A stretch of DNA of 64,000 nt from Nakamurella aerolata (GCF_013002705.1 NZ_JABEND010000004.1:248001-312000); one strand, 5' to 3'; shown: positions 1 to 9,720, counted from the stretch's first letter. Program-made: numbers and translations. Notes: generated by a model from the letters alone, not told the origin.

Positions 1-2
1 GC

Positions 3-785
3 TCGCTGGTATTCACGGTCGGCGGCCTGATGGCCGACGCCACCATGGCCGCCGCCAAGACCCACCCCAAGCAGAACTTCGTCGGCATCGACTTCGCCGG
101 CAACGGCAGCAACATCAAGGGCCTTGAGTTCGACTCGTCCCAGGCCGGCATGCTGGCCGGTTACCTGGCGGCGGGCTACTCCAAGACCGGGGTGGTGGCC
201 ACCTACGGCGGCCTCAAGATCGACCCGGTCACCATCTACATGGACGGCTTCGTCGAGGGCGTGCAGAAGTACAACGCCGACAACGGCAAGAACGTCAAGG
301 TGTTGGGCTGGGACGAGGCCAAGCAGGACGGCAGCATCGCCGGCTCGTTCACCGACCAGAACAAGGGCAAGCAGCTGGCCAGCAACTTCATCAACCAGCA
401 GGCCGATGTGCTGTTCCCGGTCGCCGGTGGCACCGGACTCGGCTCCGCCGCCGCCGCGCAGGCGGCCGGTGACACCGCGGTGATCTGGGTGGACGCCGAC
501 GGCTACACATCGGCCCCGCAGTACAAGAGCGTCTTCCTTGCCACCGCCGAGAAGAACATCACCGGCGCGGTGAAGGTGGCCATCGAGCAGGCCGCCGGCG
601 GCAAGTTCGACCCGAGCAACTACCTCGGCACGCTGGCCAACGGTGGTGTCGGGCTGTCCAGCTTCCACGATTTCGAGGACAAGGTCCCCGCCGAGTTGAA
701 GACCCAGCTGCAGACCCTCGAGCAGGATCTGGCCTCCGGCAAGGTCACCACCAACTCGCCGGCCGCCAAGAAGCTCACCAAGTAG
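3..785 (+). CDS. Bmp-family ABC transporter substrate-binding protein (5' truncated)
   Basis: Extracellular binding protein of a nucleoside (purine nucleoside/Bmp-PnrA type) ABC importer. The reading frame is open from base 3, so the N-terminus with its expected lipoprotein signal lies outside the window. About 260 residues are visible. They include the family-like stretch NFVGIDFAG, a segment with AGYLAAGYSKTG, and VLFPVAGGTGLGSAAAAQ, the region that forms the ligand cleft in this periplasmic-binding fold. The gene for a double ABC ATPase follows 150 bp downstream, then a fused permease and nucleoside-degrading enzymes, which supports a nucleoside substrate. A strong intrinsic terminator-like hairpin separates it from the ATPase gene. 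The exact ligand cannot be told from sequence. Confidence 0.92.
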   Translation, partial: SLVFTVGGLMADATMAAAKTHPKQNFVGIDFAGNGSNIKGLEFDSSQAGMLAGYLAAGYSKTGVVATYGGLKIDPVTIYMDGFVEGVQKYNADNGKNVKVLGWDEAKQDGSIAGSFTDQNKGKQLASNFINQQADVLFPVAGGTGLGSAAAAQAAGDTAVIWVDADGYTSAPQYKSVFLATAEKNITGAVKVAIEQAAGGKFDPSNYLGTLANGGVGLSSFHDFEDKVPAELKTQLQTLEQDLASGKVTTNSPAAKKLTK

Positions 786-826
786 CCAGCGCACTCAGCA
801 GCCGCGTCGTCGGCAGCACAGTCACA

Positions 827-877
827 CCCGCCCGGTTCCGGCGTCCCAGCGGCGCCGGAACCGGGCGGGCGGCTTTT
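827..877 (+). terminator. Strong hairpin between binding-protein and ATPase genes
   Basis: A perfect 17-bp GC-rich inverted repeat (827-843 and 853-869) with a 9-nt loop is followed within a few bases by a short T run (GGCTTTT, 871-877). It lies 42 bp after the stop of the binding-protein gene and about 60 bp before the ATPase start. Read on the + strand it looks like an intrinsic terminator. Within an importer operon it may act as a partial terminator or 3' mRNA stabiliser that keeps binding-protein levels above those of the membrane parts. Confidence 0.75.
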
Positions 878-935
878 CGTGGTATCAAACTTGCAGCATC
901 CGTGAGTCAGCCGTCCGGCGGCGGGAGGAGCAGCG

Positions 936-2537
936 TTGAAGCTGGAGCTGCGCGGTATCACCAAGCGCTTCGGGCCGCTGGTGGCCAACGATGCGATCGA
1001 CCTCGAGGTCAATCCCGGCGAGATCCACGCCCTGCTCGGCGAGAACGGCGCCGGCAAGTCCACCTTGATGAATGTGCTGTACGGGCTGTACCAGCCGGAC
1101 GCCGGCGAGATCCTGCTCGACGGGGTGCCGCAGCACTTCACCGGCCCCGGCGACGCCATCGCTGCCGGCATCGGGATGGTGCACCAGCACTTCATGCTGA
1201 TACCGGTGTTCTCGGTGGCCGAGAACATCATGCTGGGCGACGAGCCCACCGGCCCGGCCGGCACCCTCAACGTGCGGGCGGCAAGAGCACGGGTGCGCGA
1301 GCTCAGCCAGACCTACGGGCTTTCGGTCGATCCGGACGCCATGGTGGAGAACCTTCCGGTGGGTGTGCAGCAGCGGGTGGAAATCCTGAAGGCGCTGCTG
1401 CGGGATGCCAAGGTGCTCATCCTGGACGAGCCCACCGCGGTGCTGACCCCGACCGAGATCGACGACCTGATGCGGGTGATGGGCGAACTCCGCGACAACG
1501 GCACCGCGATCGTCTTCATCACGCACAAGCTCCGCGAGGTGCGGCAGATCGCCGACAAGATCACCGTGATTCGCCGCGGCAAGGTCGTCGGGCAGGCCGA
1601 ACCCACTGCGTCGCAACAGGATCTGGCATCGATGATGGTCGGCCGGTCGGTATCGCTGACGGTCGCCAAGACCCCGGCCGAGCCGGGTGCCGAGCGACTG
1701 GAGCTGGCCGACGTTGCCGTCGCGGACGACCGCGGGCACGTCACCGCCAGCGGCGTCAACCTGACCGTGCGGGCCGGCGAGATCGTCGCGCTGGCGGGGG
1801 TGCAGGGCAACGGCCAGGAGGAGCTGGTCGAGTGTCTGCTCGGGCTGCGTCCGGTGCAGGCCGGCACCATCACGTTGGGGGGCAAGGACATCACCACGCT
1901 CGGGCCAAGGCAGATTCTCGAGTCCGGGGTCGGTTTCGTGCCGGAGGATCGCCAGCACGACGGGCTGGTCGGCTCGTTCACCGTCGCCGAGAACCTGGTG
2001 CTCGACCGGTTCCGTGACGCGGAGTTCGCCCGCGGCGCCTCGCTGCGGCTGGGTGCCATGCAGGCGAACGCCGAGCACCGAATCGCCGAGTTCGACATCC
2101 GCCCACCCAACCCGAGCGCGCCGGCGACGACGCTGTCCGGCGGCAATCAGCAGAAGGTGGTGCTGGCCAGGGAACTGTCGCGGCCACTGCAACTGTTCGT
2201 TGCCAGCCAGCCCACTCGTGGTGTCGATGTCGGTGCGCAGGAAGCGATTCACGCCAGGATCGTTGCCGAGCGGGACGCCGGCAGCGCGGTGGTGCTGGTG
2301 TCGAGCGAGCTGGACGAGGTGCTGGCAATGGCCGACCGGATCGCGGTGATGTACCGCGGCGGCATCATCGGCGAGCTGCCGGGCGGCAGCACCCGCGACG
2401 AGGTCGGCCTGATGATGGCTGGCGTCACCGAGCCCGGCCAGGAACCCCAGCACCTGGCCGAGCCGGTGGAGCTGCCCGCCACCGAGCGCCCAGCCGAACC
2501 GCGAACCGAGCGCGGCGTCCAGGAGAGCGGAGCATGA
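936..2537 (+). CDS. Nucleoside ABC importer ATPase with two ABC domains
   Basis: Energises nucleoside uptake. At 533 residues it has the tandem-ABC layout of RbsA/NupO/YufO-type ATPases. The first domain has an intact Walker A (GENGAGKST, about residues 35-43), Q-loop, and Walker B with ILDEPTAVLTP. The second domain has a degenerate Walker A (LAGVQGNGQEEL), a signature LSGGNQQKVVLARE near residue 400, and QPTRGVDVGA, as usual for the family's second half. The chosen start is TTG at 936 because GGGAGGAG sits just upstream and the protein begins MKLELRGITKRFG, typical for ABC ATPases. It overlaps the permease gene by 4 bp (ATGA), so translation is coupled. A ribose-type sugar importer is a weaker alternative given the Bmp protein and the cdd/deoA neighbours. 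Confidence 0.93.
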   Translation: MKLELRGITKRFGPLVANDAIDLEVNPGEIHALLGENGAGKSTLMNVLYGLYQPDAGEILLDGVPQHFTGPGDAIAAGIGMVHQHFMLIPVFSVAENIMLGDEPTGPAGTLNVRAARARVRELSQTYGLSVDPDAMVENLPVGVQQRVEILKALLRDAKVLILDEPTAVLTPTEIDDLMRVMGELRDNGTAIVFITHKLREVRQIADKITVIRRGKVVGQAEPTASQQDLASMMVGRSVSLTVAKTPAEPGAERLELADVAVADDRGHVTASGVNLTVRAGEIVALAGVQGNGQEELVECLLGLRPVQAGTITLGGKDITTLGPRQILESGVGFVPEDRQHDGLVGSFTVAENLVLDRFRDAEFARGASLRLGAMQANAEHRIAEFDIRPPNPSAPATTLSGGNQQKVVLARELSRPLQLFVASQPTRGVDVGAQEAIHARIVAERDAGSAVVLVSSELDEVLAMADRIAVMYRGGIIGELPGGSTRDEVGLMMAGVTEPGQEPQHLAEPVELPATERPAEPRTERGVQESGA

Positions 2538-5119
2538 CAGAGCCGACCAAGCCCAACGATCCAACAGGTTCGGCAGCGGGCTCCGAATCCGCTGGGGCAA
2601 CGGCGGTATCGGCCGGCGCGTCAGGGGTAGCCGAACCGCCGGCAACCGGTGGCGGTACCGGCAGCCCGTTGGCCAGGGCGCCGCGCCGCGGCTCCGGTGC
2701 GCTGCTGACGCTGGTCTCCATCGTGCTGGCGCTGATCGTCGGTGGCGTCATCATCGCGCTGTCCGACCAGGTGGTGCGCAGCGAGCTGACCCATGTCTTC
2801 TCCGACCCAGGGCCGTTCTTCCGCGACTTCTTCCTGTCCATCAGGGACGCCTATTTCGCGTTGTTCAAGGGCGCCATCTACAACCCGGACAACGACGGCA
2901 CGTTCGCCGGCATCTTCGCTCCGCTCGGTGGCACCCTCTACAAGGCGGCGCCGCTGATTCTCGGCGGCCTTTCCGTCGGGCTCGCGTTCCGGGCCGGCCT
3001 TTTCAACATCGGTGGCGAGGGCCAGGTGATGGCCGGCGCGTTCTGCTCCGGCTTCGTCGGATTCACCTTCACCAGCCTGCCCGCCGTCGTGCTGCTGCCG
3101 TTCGCGGTGCTCACCGGCCTTGCCGGCGGCGTCCTGTGGGGGTTCATCGCCGGATGGCTCAAGGCCCGCACCGGAGCGCATGAGGTGATCACCACCATCA
3201 TGCTGAACTGGATAGCCACGTTCGCGCTTGCCTGGTTGATCACCACCTCGAAGGTGGTTGACCCCAGCAACTCTCAGCAGTCCAAGCCGGTGGCCGAAGC
3301 CGCGCGAATCCCCAAGCTGTTCGGGTCGGGGGTGCTGGTCGACTGGTCGTTCGTGCTGGCCATCGTGGTGGCCGGGTGGTTGGTGTGGCTGCTCACCCGC
3401 TCGAAGCTGGGGTTCCAGTTGCGTGCGGTCGGCGCCAACCCCGCCGCCGCCCGTACCGCGGGGATCAGCGTCGGCGGTATGACGATCACCGCCATGACGA
3501 TGGCCGGCGGCTTGGCCGGCCTCGCCGGTGTCAGCTTGGCGCTCGGCGGTGCCACCAGCTACTCGGTCACCGGCAGCATCTCGTCCAACATCGGATTCGA
3601 CGCGATCACCGTCGCGCTGCTGGGCCGCAGCCGGCCGTGGGGCGTCGTCGGTGCCGGTCTGCTGTTCGGCGCGCTGAAGCAGGGCGGCGCCACCATGCAG
3701 GCCACTGCCGGCGTCGAGGTCCCGATCGACATCATCACCGTCATCCAGGCGCTGATCGTGATGTTCGTTGCCGCGCCGATGCTGGTGAAGTCCATCGTGC
3801 GGTTCAAGGCACTCGGCGGCTCCGCGCTGAACACCGCGACCACCAACCTGGTCACCACCGTCACGCACGTGCGGAAGGACCGGTTGCCGCGCAACGTTTT
3901 TGCCGGTGGCATGCAGGTGCTGCTTGCCGCGCTGGCGCTGGTGCTGTTCGCCACCTCGCGCCGGACGTCCGGTGAGGCGGCGCTGCAGTTCTCGCTGCGC
4001 GGCGACACCGTGCAGCTGCCGACCTGGACCTACTCGGCGCGAACCTGGATCATCATCGCCTGTGTTGCCGCGATCGTCGTCGGGGTGCTGCGCATTCTCA
4101 AGGTGATCGGGCCGCGCTGGGCGATCGCGCTGTGCACTGTGCTGCTGGTGTTCGCCTTCATCACCTGGTCGATTGCCGGCACCGGTAACCCGTTCCTGGC
4201 AACGGGTCTGCTCAAGGGCGCGTTGTTCCCGCTGGCCATCCCGCTGATTCTCGGCGCGCTGGCCGGGGTGATCGGTGAGCGCTCCGGTGTTGTCAACATC
4301 GCCATCGAGGCGCAGCTGCTCGGCGGTGCCTTCCTGGCCGCGGTGATCGGCACCGTCACCGCGTCGATGTGGTTCGGCGCGATCGGCGGCCTGCTGGCCG
4401 GGCTGTTGATCGCCGGGTTGCTGTCGGTACTTGCCATCAAGTATTTCGTGGACCAGGTGATTGTCGGTGTGGTGCTGAACCTGTTGGTGCTGGGCCTGAC
4501 CAACTTCTTCTTCAACAAGCTGCTGTCGCCGAACCCGGACGGCTTCAACAACCCGCCAACGTTCCCGATCTGGAAAGTTCCGCTGCTGAGCGACATTCCG
4601 ATCATCGGGCAGATCTTCTTCCAGGGAACCATCTTCCTGTACGCCACCTACCTGATCATCGCGCTGGCGCAGTTCGGGCTCTTCCACACCAGGTGGGGGT
4701 TGCGGGTGCGGGCAGTAGGTGAGCACCCGCGCGCCGCCGATACCGTCGGCATCAACGTGCGGCGCACCCGCTACCGGGCAGTCTGGCTGGCCGGCCTGGT
4801 CGCCGGTCTCGGCGGCGCCTTCCTGGTGCTCGGCACCGGCTCGATCGGCACCTTCGGGCTGAACATGAGCAACGGTATGGGCTTCATCGCGCTGGCCGCG
4901 GTGATCTTCGGCCGCTGGAACCCGCTGGGTGCGGTGGCGGCGGCGCTGCTGTTCGGCTTCACCACCCAGCTGGCCGCGCTGCTGCAGCAAGCCGGCTCGC
5001 CGATCAACGGCAGCCTGCTGCTCACCCTGCCGTACGTGGTGACGCTGCTGGTGGTGGCCAACTCCGGTGGGCGGGTGCGGGCGCCGGCCGCCGACGGCCA
5101 GCCGTACCGGGTGGGCTGA
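2534..5119 (+). CDS. Fused double permease of nucleoside ABC importer
   Basis: Forms the membrane channel of the Bmp-type importer. The 861-residue protein contains two complete BPD_transp_2 permease units in one chain: roughly residues 50-425 and 455-850. Each half has its own copy of the family-like blocks (GLAFRAGLFNIGGEGQ and GVIGERSGVVNIAIEAQLLGG; later LRAVGANPAAARTAGI and VRAVGEHPRAADTVGI). The first 50 residues are an Ala/Gly/Thr-rich cytoplasmic tail. In most bacteria, and in NupP/NupQ, these are two genes, so a fusion has replaced a heterodimer. The start overlaps the ATPase stop by 4 bp. Cytidine deaminase follows after 3 bp. Confidence 0.93.
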   Translation: MTEPTKPNDPTGSAAGSESAGATAVSAGASGVAEPPATGGGTGSPLARAPRRGSGALLTLVSIVLALIVGGVIIALSDQVVRSELTHVFSDPGPFFRDFFLSIRDAYFALFKGAIYNPDNDGTFAGIFAPLGGTLYKAAPLILGGLSVGLAFRAGLFNIGGEGQVMAGAFCSGFVGFTFTSLPAVVLLPFAVLTGLAGGVLWGFIAGWLKARTGAHEVITTIMLNWIATFALAWLITTSKVVDPSNSQQSKPVAEAARIPKLFGSGVLVDWSFVLAIVVAGWLVWLLTRSKLGFQLRAVGANPAAARTAGISVGGMTITAMTMAGGLAGLAGVSLALGGATSYSVTGSISSNIGFDAITVALLGRSRPWGVVGAGLLFGALKQGGATMQATAGVEVPIDIITVIQALIVMFVAAPMLVKSIVRFKALGGSALNTATTNLVTTVTHVRKDRLPRNVFAGGMQVLLAALALVLFATSRRTSGEAALQFSLRGDTVQLPTWTYSARTWIIIACVAAIVVGVLRILKVIGPRWAIALCTVLLVFAFITWSIAGTGNPFLATGLLKGALFPLAIPLILGALAGVIGERSGVVNIAIEAQLLGGAFLAAVIGTVTASMWFGAIGGLLAGLLIAGLLSVLAIKYFVDQVIVGVVLNLLVLGLTNFFFNKLLSPNPDGFNNPPTFPIWKVPLLSDIPIIGQIFFQGTIFLYATYLIIALAQFGLFHTRWGLRVRAVGEHPRAADTVGINVRRTRYRAVWLAGLVAGLGGAFLVLGTGSIGTFGLNMSNGMGFIALAAVIFGRWNPLGAVAAALLFGFTTQLAALLQQAGSPINGSLLLTLPYVVTLLVVANSGGRVRAPAADGQPYRVG

Positions 5120-5122
5120 GCC

Positions 5123-5575
5123 GTGGCCTCAGACGCTGCCGCCGCTGTCGACGCTGCCGCGATCGACTGGGAGGCGTTGCGGCACCAGGCCATCGACGCC
5201 GCCGCGCTGGCCTACAGCCCGTACTCCGGGCTGCAGGTCGGGGCGGCAGCTTTGGTGGCCGGCGCCACCGGCAGCCGGGTGATCAGCGGCTGCAACGTCG
5301 AGAACGCCTCGTACGGCGTCGGCGTCTGCGCCGAGGTGACGCTGGCCGGGCAACTGCGGCTGACCGGCGGTGGCCGGCTGCTGGCGGTGGCCTGCCGTTC
5401 CGGCAGCGGCGAGCTGCTGATGCCGTGCGGTCGCTGCCGGCAGGTGATCTACGAGTTCGGCGGCCCTGACTGCTTGCTGGACACGCACTCCGGCCCGCGG
5501 CCGATGAGCTGGGTGCTGCCCGACGCGTTCGGTCCCGAGTTCCTGCCGCACCAGCACCAGGAAGGGTCAGCATGA
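5123..5575 (+). CDS. cdd: Cytidine deaminase
   Basis: Deaminates cytidine and deoxycytidine to uridine and deoxyuridine in the cytosol. The 150-residue length fits the homotetrameric class. Zinc-site motifs are visible: CAE with Cys69 and the catalytic Glu71, and PCGRC with Cys102 and Cys105. The substrate motif NVENASYG precedes them. Start is GTG at 5123, three bases after the permease stop. It overlaps deoA by 4 bp. Its place in the operon means imported cytidine is converted at once into a pyrimidine nucleoside that the next enzyme can cleave (after deoxycytidine deamination). Confidence 0.95.
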   Translation: MASDAAAAVDAAAIDWEALRHQAIDAAALAYSPYSGLQVGAAALVAGATGSRVISGCNVENASYGVGVCAEVTLAGQLRLTGGGRLLAVACRSGSGELLMPCGRCRQVIYEFGGPDCLLDTHSGPRPMSWVLPDAFGPEFLPHQHQEGSA

Positions 5576-6882
5576 GCCAGCAGTCAGTTCCCGGTTCCGT
5601 CACCGCGGTGGACGTGATCCGCACCAAACGCGACGGCGGTGAGCTGTCCGACGAGCAGATCGACGGGGTGATCGCCGGTTACACCGCAGGCCAGGTCGCC
5701 GAGGAGCAGATGTCGGCGCTGTTGATGGCGATCCTGTTGCGGGGCATGACGTCCAGGGAGATCGCCAGCTGGACCGACGCGATGATCTCCTCCGGCATCA
5801 GGATGGACCTGTCGGCGGTGACGGCGGCCGGCCGGCCGACCGTCGACAAGCATTCCACCGGCGGGGTTGGGGACAAGATCTCGCTGCCGCTGGCTCCGCT
5901 GGTGGCGGCCTGCGGTGCCGCCGTGCCGCAGCTGTCCGGACGCGGGCTGGGGCACACCGGCGGAACCCTGGACAAGATGGAGTCGATCGCCGGCTGGCGG
6001 GCTAGCCTTTCGCCGCAGCAGCTGCTGGCGCAGCTGACCGACGTCGGCGCGGTGATCTGCGCGGCGTCGGACGAGCTGGCACCCGCCGACCGGCGGCTGT
6101 ACGCGCTGCGCGACGTCACCGCGACGGTCGAATCGATCCCGATGATCTCCGCGTCGATCATGAGCAAGAAGATCGCCGAGGGCACCGACGCGCTGGTGCT
6201 CGACGTGAAGGTCGGTTCCGGCGCCTTCATGAAGAACCTGGACGACGCCCGCGAACTCGCTCGCACCATGGTGGAACTCGGTACCGCGCACGGGGTTTCC
6301 ACCGCCGCGCTGCTCACCGACATGTCGACACCGCTGGGCCGCGCCGTCGGCAACGCGGTGGAGGTGGCCGAGTCGCTTGAGGTACTGGCCGGTGGCGGCC
6401 CGGCCGACGTCCGTGAGCTGACGCTGGCGCTGGCCGCCGAGATGCTGGCCCAGGCCGGGCTGGACGCCGACCCTGAGCAGGTACTCGACTCCGGCAAGGC
6501 GATGGACGCCTGGCGCGCGATGGTCACCGCGCAGGGTGGCGACCCTGATGCCCCGCTGCCGGTTCCGGGGCACATCCAGACCGTGGCGGCCGCCGAAACC
6601 GGTGTGTTGCAACACCTTGACGCCTACCGGGTCGGTGTCGCGGCCTGGCGGCTGGGCGCCGGCCGGGCCCGCAAGGAAGACCCGGTCCAGGCGGCCGCCG
6701 GGCTGCTCTGCCTGGCCAAGCCGGGGGACACCGTCACCGCGGGACAGCCGCTGTTCGAGCTGCACACCGATACCCCGGAGCGCTTCGACGCCGCCATTGC
6801 CGAGCTGGACGGCGCGGCGAGGATCGGCGCCGACCCGCTGCCGCGGCCGCCGCTGGTGATCGACACCGTTCGCGCCGGCTGA
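5572..6882 (+). CDS. deoA: Thymidine phosphorylase
   Basis: Phosphorolyses thymidine and deoxyuridine to the free base and 2-deoxyribose-1-phosphate. The 436-residue length is normal for the glycosyltransferase family 3-like nucleoside phosphorylases. The phosphate-binding signature KHSTGGVGDK is intact near residue 95, and the usual SGRGLGHTGGTLDK block follows. A good ribosome site (AGGAAGGG) precedes ATG at 5572, and the start overlaps cdd (ATGA). The deoxyribose-1-phosphate produced would feed, after mutase action, the DeoC aldolase encoded about 39 kb downstream. A pyrimidine-nucleoside phosphorylase with wider specificity (pdp) is possible. Confidence 0.94.
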   Translation: MSQQSVPGSVTAVDVIRTKRDGGELSDEQIDGVIAGYTAGQVAEEQMSALLMAILLRGMTSREIASWTDAMISSGIRMDLSAVTAAGRPTVDKHSTGGVGDKISLPLAPLVAACGAAVPQLSGRGLGHTGGTLDKMESIAGWRASLSPQQLLAQLTDVGAVICAASDELAPADRRLYALRDVTATVESIPMISASIMSKKIAEGTDALVLDVKVGSGAFMKNLDDARELARTMVELGTAHGVSTAALLTDMSTPLGRAVGNAVEVAESLEVLAGGGPADVRELTLALAAEMLAQAGLDADPEQVLDSGKAMDAWRAMVTAQGGDPDAPLPVPGHIQTVAAAETGVLQHLDAYRVGVAAWRLGAGRARKEDPVQAAAGLLCLAKPGDTVTAGQPLFELHTDTPERFDAAIAELDGAARIGADPLPRPPLVIDTVRAG

Positions 6883-6926
6883 CAGCGGGAAACTGACAGC
6901 GGGAACAAGCAGCGGGAAACTGACAG
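6883..6926. repeat. 17-bp short direct repeat pair between convergent genes
   Basis: CAGCGGGAAACTGACAG occurs at 6883-6899 and again at 6910-6926, with a shared partial copy between them (CAGCGGGAA at 6897-6905). The repeat fills almost the whole 48-bp gap between the convergent deoA and oxidoreductase genes. No stable hairpin is obvious in it. It is probably a slippage product. Confidence 0.8.
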
Positions 6927-6930
6927 TCGG

Positions 6931-8541
6931 CTACTGAAAGCCGTAGCGCGCCAACGGTTCCAGCAGCTCCTGCTCCTCGTAGGCCAGGTGCGAGCGCATG
7001 GTGTCGGTGAGCAGGTCCACCTTGCGCTGCAACGCATCCAGCGCTTCCTGGCCGGCCACGCCGTAGCCGGGCTCGTCCACCAAACCGACCAGCGCCCTGT
7101 CCAGCTCGTCCAGCACGTGATGGATCACCTCGTGCTCGTCCTGCAGTCGATCGAGCACCGGGCCGAGCTCGGGGTCGGCGCGGCGCAGGTGCGGGAAGAT
7201 GCTGCGATCCTCCAGGGTGTGGTGCCCGGTGACGATGCGGCAGTACGACTCGCAGAAGGCGCCGAGCGTCCAGTTGTTCTGCCGCATCGCCATGGTGTTC
7301 AGCACCGAACGGGCCTGGCCCACCGACAGGTGCCCCTGCCGCACCTGCTGCACGACGTCGCGTACCTGGTCGAGCTCGGCGCGCAGGCCGTCGTGGATGT
7401 CCACCAGGTGCTGCGGTGCCGCCAGCTGTTCGGCGGTGAATTGGCTCTGGTCGACCCTCGCGCCGTCGGTACGCGGCCGCGCCCGCTCGTCCCACTCCAG
7501 CTCGCCGGTGAGCCGGCTGCCGTCGTCGTGGGTGGGCGTCACGGTGATCCGCTGCCGCTGCGGCGGCACACCGGCAGCAGGGCCGTCGCTGCTGGAGCTG
7601 CCGACGGAGCCGTCCGGGGCATCGGGCGTCGGCGGCTGCATCGGCACCGGCTGGCTGGCAACCCGTTCCCGTTCCGCCGCCACCTGTTCGCGCACCGCGG
7701 GGGCGACCTCGGCGGCGATCCGGCGGACGTCGTCCGGGTCGTCGGTACCCACCACAAAGGTGCTCATCCCGACCGTGACGGCCAGCTCGGTGAGCTGCTC
7801 GGCCCACTGATCAGCGGTGCCGCGCAGCAGCCCGCTGCCGCGGCCGAACTGCCCGAAGACGTTGTAGATCCGCTTGATCGAGCCGGGAGCCCGGCCGGCC
7901 TGCAGGGCGGCCTCGTCGATCTGTGCGCTCAGCCCGGCCAGCGCCGGCGGATCGGCGTAGCCCATCGACGGCACCCAGCCGTCGGCGAGCCTGCCGGTGA
8001 GCGCCAGCATCCGCGGCTTGTACGAGCCGATCCAGATCGGAATCTGATGCGCAGGAGCCGGGCCGGCGTGCAAACCCTTGACCTGGTAATGCTTTCCGGG
8101 GAAACGGAGCGAGCCGCCGGCCCACATCGCCCGCATGATCTCGATGGCCTCGGCCAGCGCGTCCACCGCTTCCCCCGGAGTCCTCCGGGGTCCGCCGGCC
8201 GCCTCGATGGCATCCCAGAAGGCACCGGCGCCGAGACCGAGTTCCACCCGGCCGGCCGTCAGCAGATCGAGCGTCGCGGCCGCCTTCGCCAGCACCACCG
8301 GCGGCCGCAGCGGCAGGCTCACCACGTTCGGTGCCACCTTGAGCTGCGAGGTGCGGGCGCCGATGACGCTGAGCAGCGTCCAGGTGTCGACGAACTTGCC
8401 CTGATAGGGATGGTCCTGAACGGCGACCAGGTCGATGCCGACCGCGTCGGCCAACTCGGCCAGCGCGACGGTCTGCTCGACCTGGTCGGCCGCCGGGGTG
8501 GGGAAGATCCCGAACTCGATGTCCTGCAGGTAGTCCGCCAT
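6931..8541 (-). CDS. Luciferase-like (LLM) F420-type oxidoreductase fused to hemerythrin HHE domain
   Basis: The 536-residue protein has two parts. Residues 1 to about 300 form a bacterial-luciferase-like barrel ([51 protein letters not shown]), which in actinobacteria usually binds F420 or FMN. After a Pro/Ser-rich linker, residues about 365-536 form an HHE/hemerythrin four-helix bundle with metal-ligand patterns [21 protein letters not shown] and [13 protein letters not shown]. The true start is ATG at 8541 ([10 protein letters not shown]); the open frame extends further upstream only as antisense to add. It is divergent from add with a 78-bp shared promoter region. A hydride-transfer domain joined to a diiron or dioxygen-sensing domain suggests redox or NO/O2 chemistry. 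The substrate is unknown. Confidence 0.9.
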   Translation of the reverse strand: MADYLQDIEFGIFPTPAADQVEQTVALAELADAVGIDLVAVQDHPYQGKFVDTWTLLSVIGARTSQLKVAPNVVSLPLRPPVVLAKAAATLDLLTAGRVELGLGAGAFWDAIEAAGGPRRTPGEAVDALAEAIEIMRAMWAGGSLRFPGKHYQVKGLHAGPAPAHQIPIWIGSYKPRMLALTGRLADGWVPSMGYADPPALAGLSAQIDEAALQAGRAPGSIKRIYNVFGQFGRGSGLLRGTADQWAEQLTELAVTVGMSTFVVGTDDPDDVRRIAAEVAPAVREQVAAERERVASQPVPMQPPTPDAPDGSVGSSSSDGPAAGVPPQRQRITVTPTHDDGSRLTGELEWDERARPRTDGARVDQSQFTAEQLAAPQHLVDIHDGLRAELDQVRDVVQQVRQGHLSVGQARSVLNTMAMRQNNWTLGAFCESYCRIVTGHHTLEDRSIFPHLRRADPELGPVLDRLQDEHEVIHHVLDELDRALVGLVDEPGYGVAGQEALDALQRKVDLLTDTMRSHLAYEEQELLEPLARYGFQ

Positions 8542-8619
8542 CGCTCCAGTCTGCCGCGTCGACCGGACCGGTGCCGGCGGGCCGCTGACCGCGCAGGTGC
8601 CCGCGATAGGTTGGAGGGT

Positions 8620-9720
8620 ATGCCCGCGCCGCTGACCGAAGAGAACATCCGCCGCGCCCCCAAGGTGCTGCTGCACGACCATCTGGACGGCGGCCTGCGG
8701 CCCGCCACCGTGATCGAGCTGGCACAACAAACCGGCTACGACAAGCTGCCGACCACCGACGTCGATGAGCTGTCCACCTGGTTCTACGGCGCCGCCCATT
8801 CCGGTTCCCTTGAACGGTATCTGGAGACGTTCGCGCACACCGTCGGGGTGATACAGACCCGGGACGCGCTGATCAGAGTGGCCGCCGAATGTGCCGAGGA
8901 TCTCGCCGACGACGGCGTGGTCTATGCCGAGGTGCGCTTCGCCCCCGAGCTGCACGTGGAGCAGGGTCTGACGCATGAAGAAGTGATTGATGCGGTGCTG
9001 GAGGGGTTCGCCCGCGGCACCGCGGCGGCGGCAGCGCGCGGGCACGTGATCGTGGTGCGGGCGCTGCTCACCGCCATGCGGCACGCCGCGCACTCCCGCG
9101 AGATCGCCGCCCTGGCAGTGGCTTTCCGGGACAAGGGCGTCGCCGGTTTCGACATCGCCGGTGCCGAGAAGGGATTCCCGCCCAGCCGGCACCTCGACGC
9201 CTTCGAGTATCTGCGCAGGGAGAACGCCCACTTCACCATCCATGCCGGCGAGGGGTTCGGGCTGCCGTCGATCTGGGAAGCCATTCAATGGTGCGGCGCC
9301 GACCGGCTCGGGCACGGCGTGCGCATCGTCGAAGACATCGACACCGCTGCCGCCGGCGACGGTGAGGCGCCGGCGCTCGGGCTGCTGGCCCAGTACGTGC
9401 GGGACAAGCGCATCCCGTTGGAGCTGGCCCCCACCTCCAACGTGCAGACCGGTGCGGCCGCGTCCATCGCCGAGCACCCGATCGGGCTGCTGACCGACCT
9501 GAAGTTCCGGGTCACCGTGAACACCGACAACCGGCTGATGTCCGGCTGCACCATGACCAGCGAGATGCTCGGCCTCGTCGAGGCTTTCGACTACCCGTGG
9601 GAAACCCTGCAGTGGTTCACCGTGAACGCGATGAAGTCTGCCTTCCTGCCCTTCGACGAGCGGCTCGCCATCATCAACGACGTGATCAAACCCGGCTACG
9701 CCGAGTTGATCAACGCTTAG
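8620..9720 (+). CDS. add: Adenosine deaminase
   Basis: Converts adenosine and deoxyadenosine to inosine and deoxyinosine. The start is ATG at 8620, preceded by GGAGG, giving 366 residues, normal for the family. Zinc and catalytic motifs are all present: HDHLDGG (His19, His21), [14 protein letters not shown] and VTNTDN-like (VNTDNRLMS). The product inosine is the substrate of the purine nucleoside phosphorylase at 55898-56728. The gene stands alone on this strand, divergent from the luciferase-like/hemerythrin gene. Confidence 0.96.
   Translation: MPAPLTEENIRRAPKVLLHDHLDGGLRPATVIELAQQTGYDKLPTTDVDELSTWFYGAAHSGSLERYLETFAHTVGVIQTRDALIRVAAECAEDLADDGVVYAEVRFAPELHVEQGLTHEEVIDAVLEGFARGTAAAAARGHVIVVRALLTAMRHAAHSREIAALAVAFRDKGVAGFDIAGAEKGFPPSRHLDAFEYLRRENAHFTIHAGEGFGLPSIWEAIQWCGADRLGHGVRIVEDIDTAAAGDGEAPALGLLAQYVRDKRIPLELAPTSNVQTGAAASIAEHPIGLLTDLKFRVTVNTDNRLMSGCTMTSEMLGLVEAFDYPWETLQWFTVNAMKSAFLPFDERLAIINDVIKPGYAELINA

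Noticed and set aside
2621-4990. 789-codon minus-strand frame opposite the permease
   Set aside because: Shadow of a membrane protein gene; hydrophilic Gln/Arg/His-rich product.
6988-8619. Upstream extension of the adenosine deaminase frame
   Set aside because: Antisense to the LLM-hemerythrin gene; the real start has GGAGG and begins the conserved domain.
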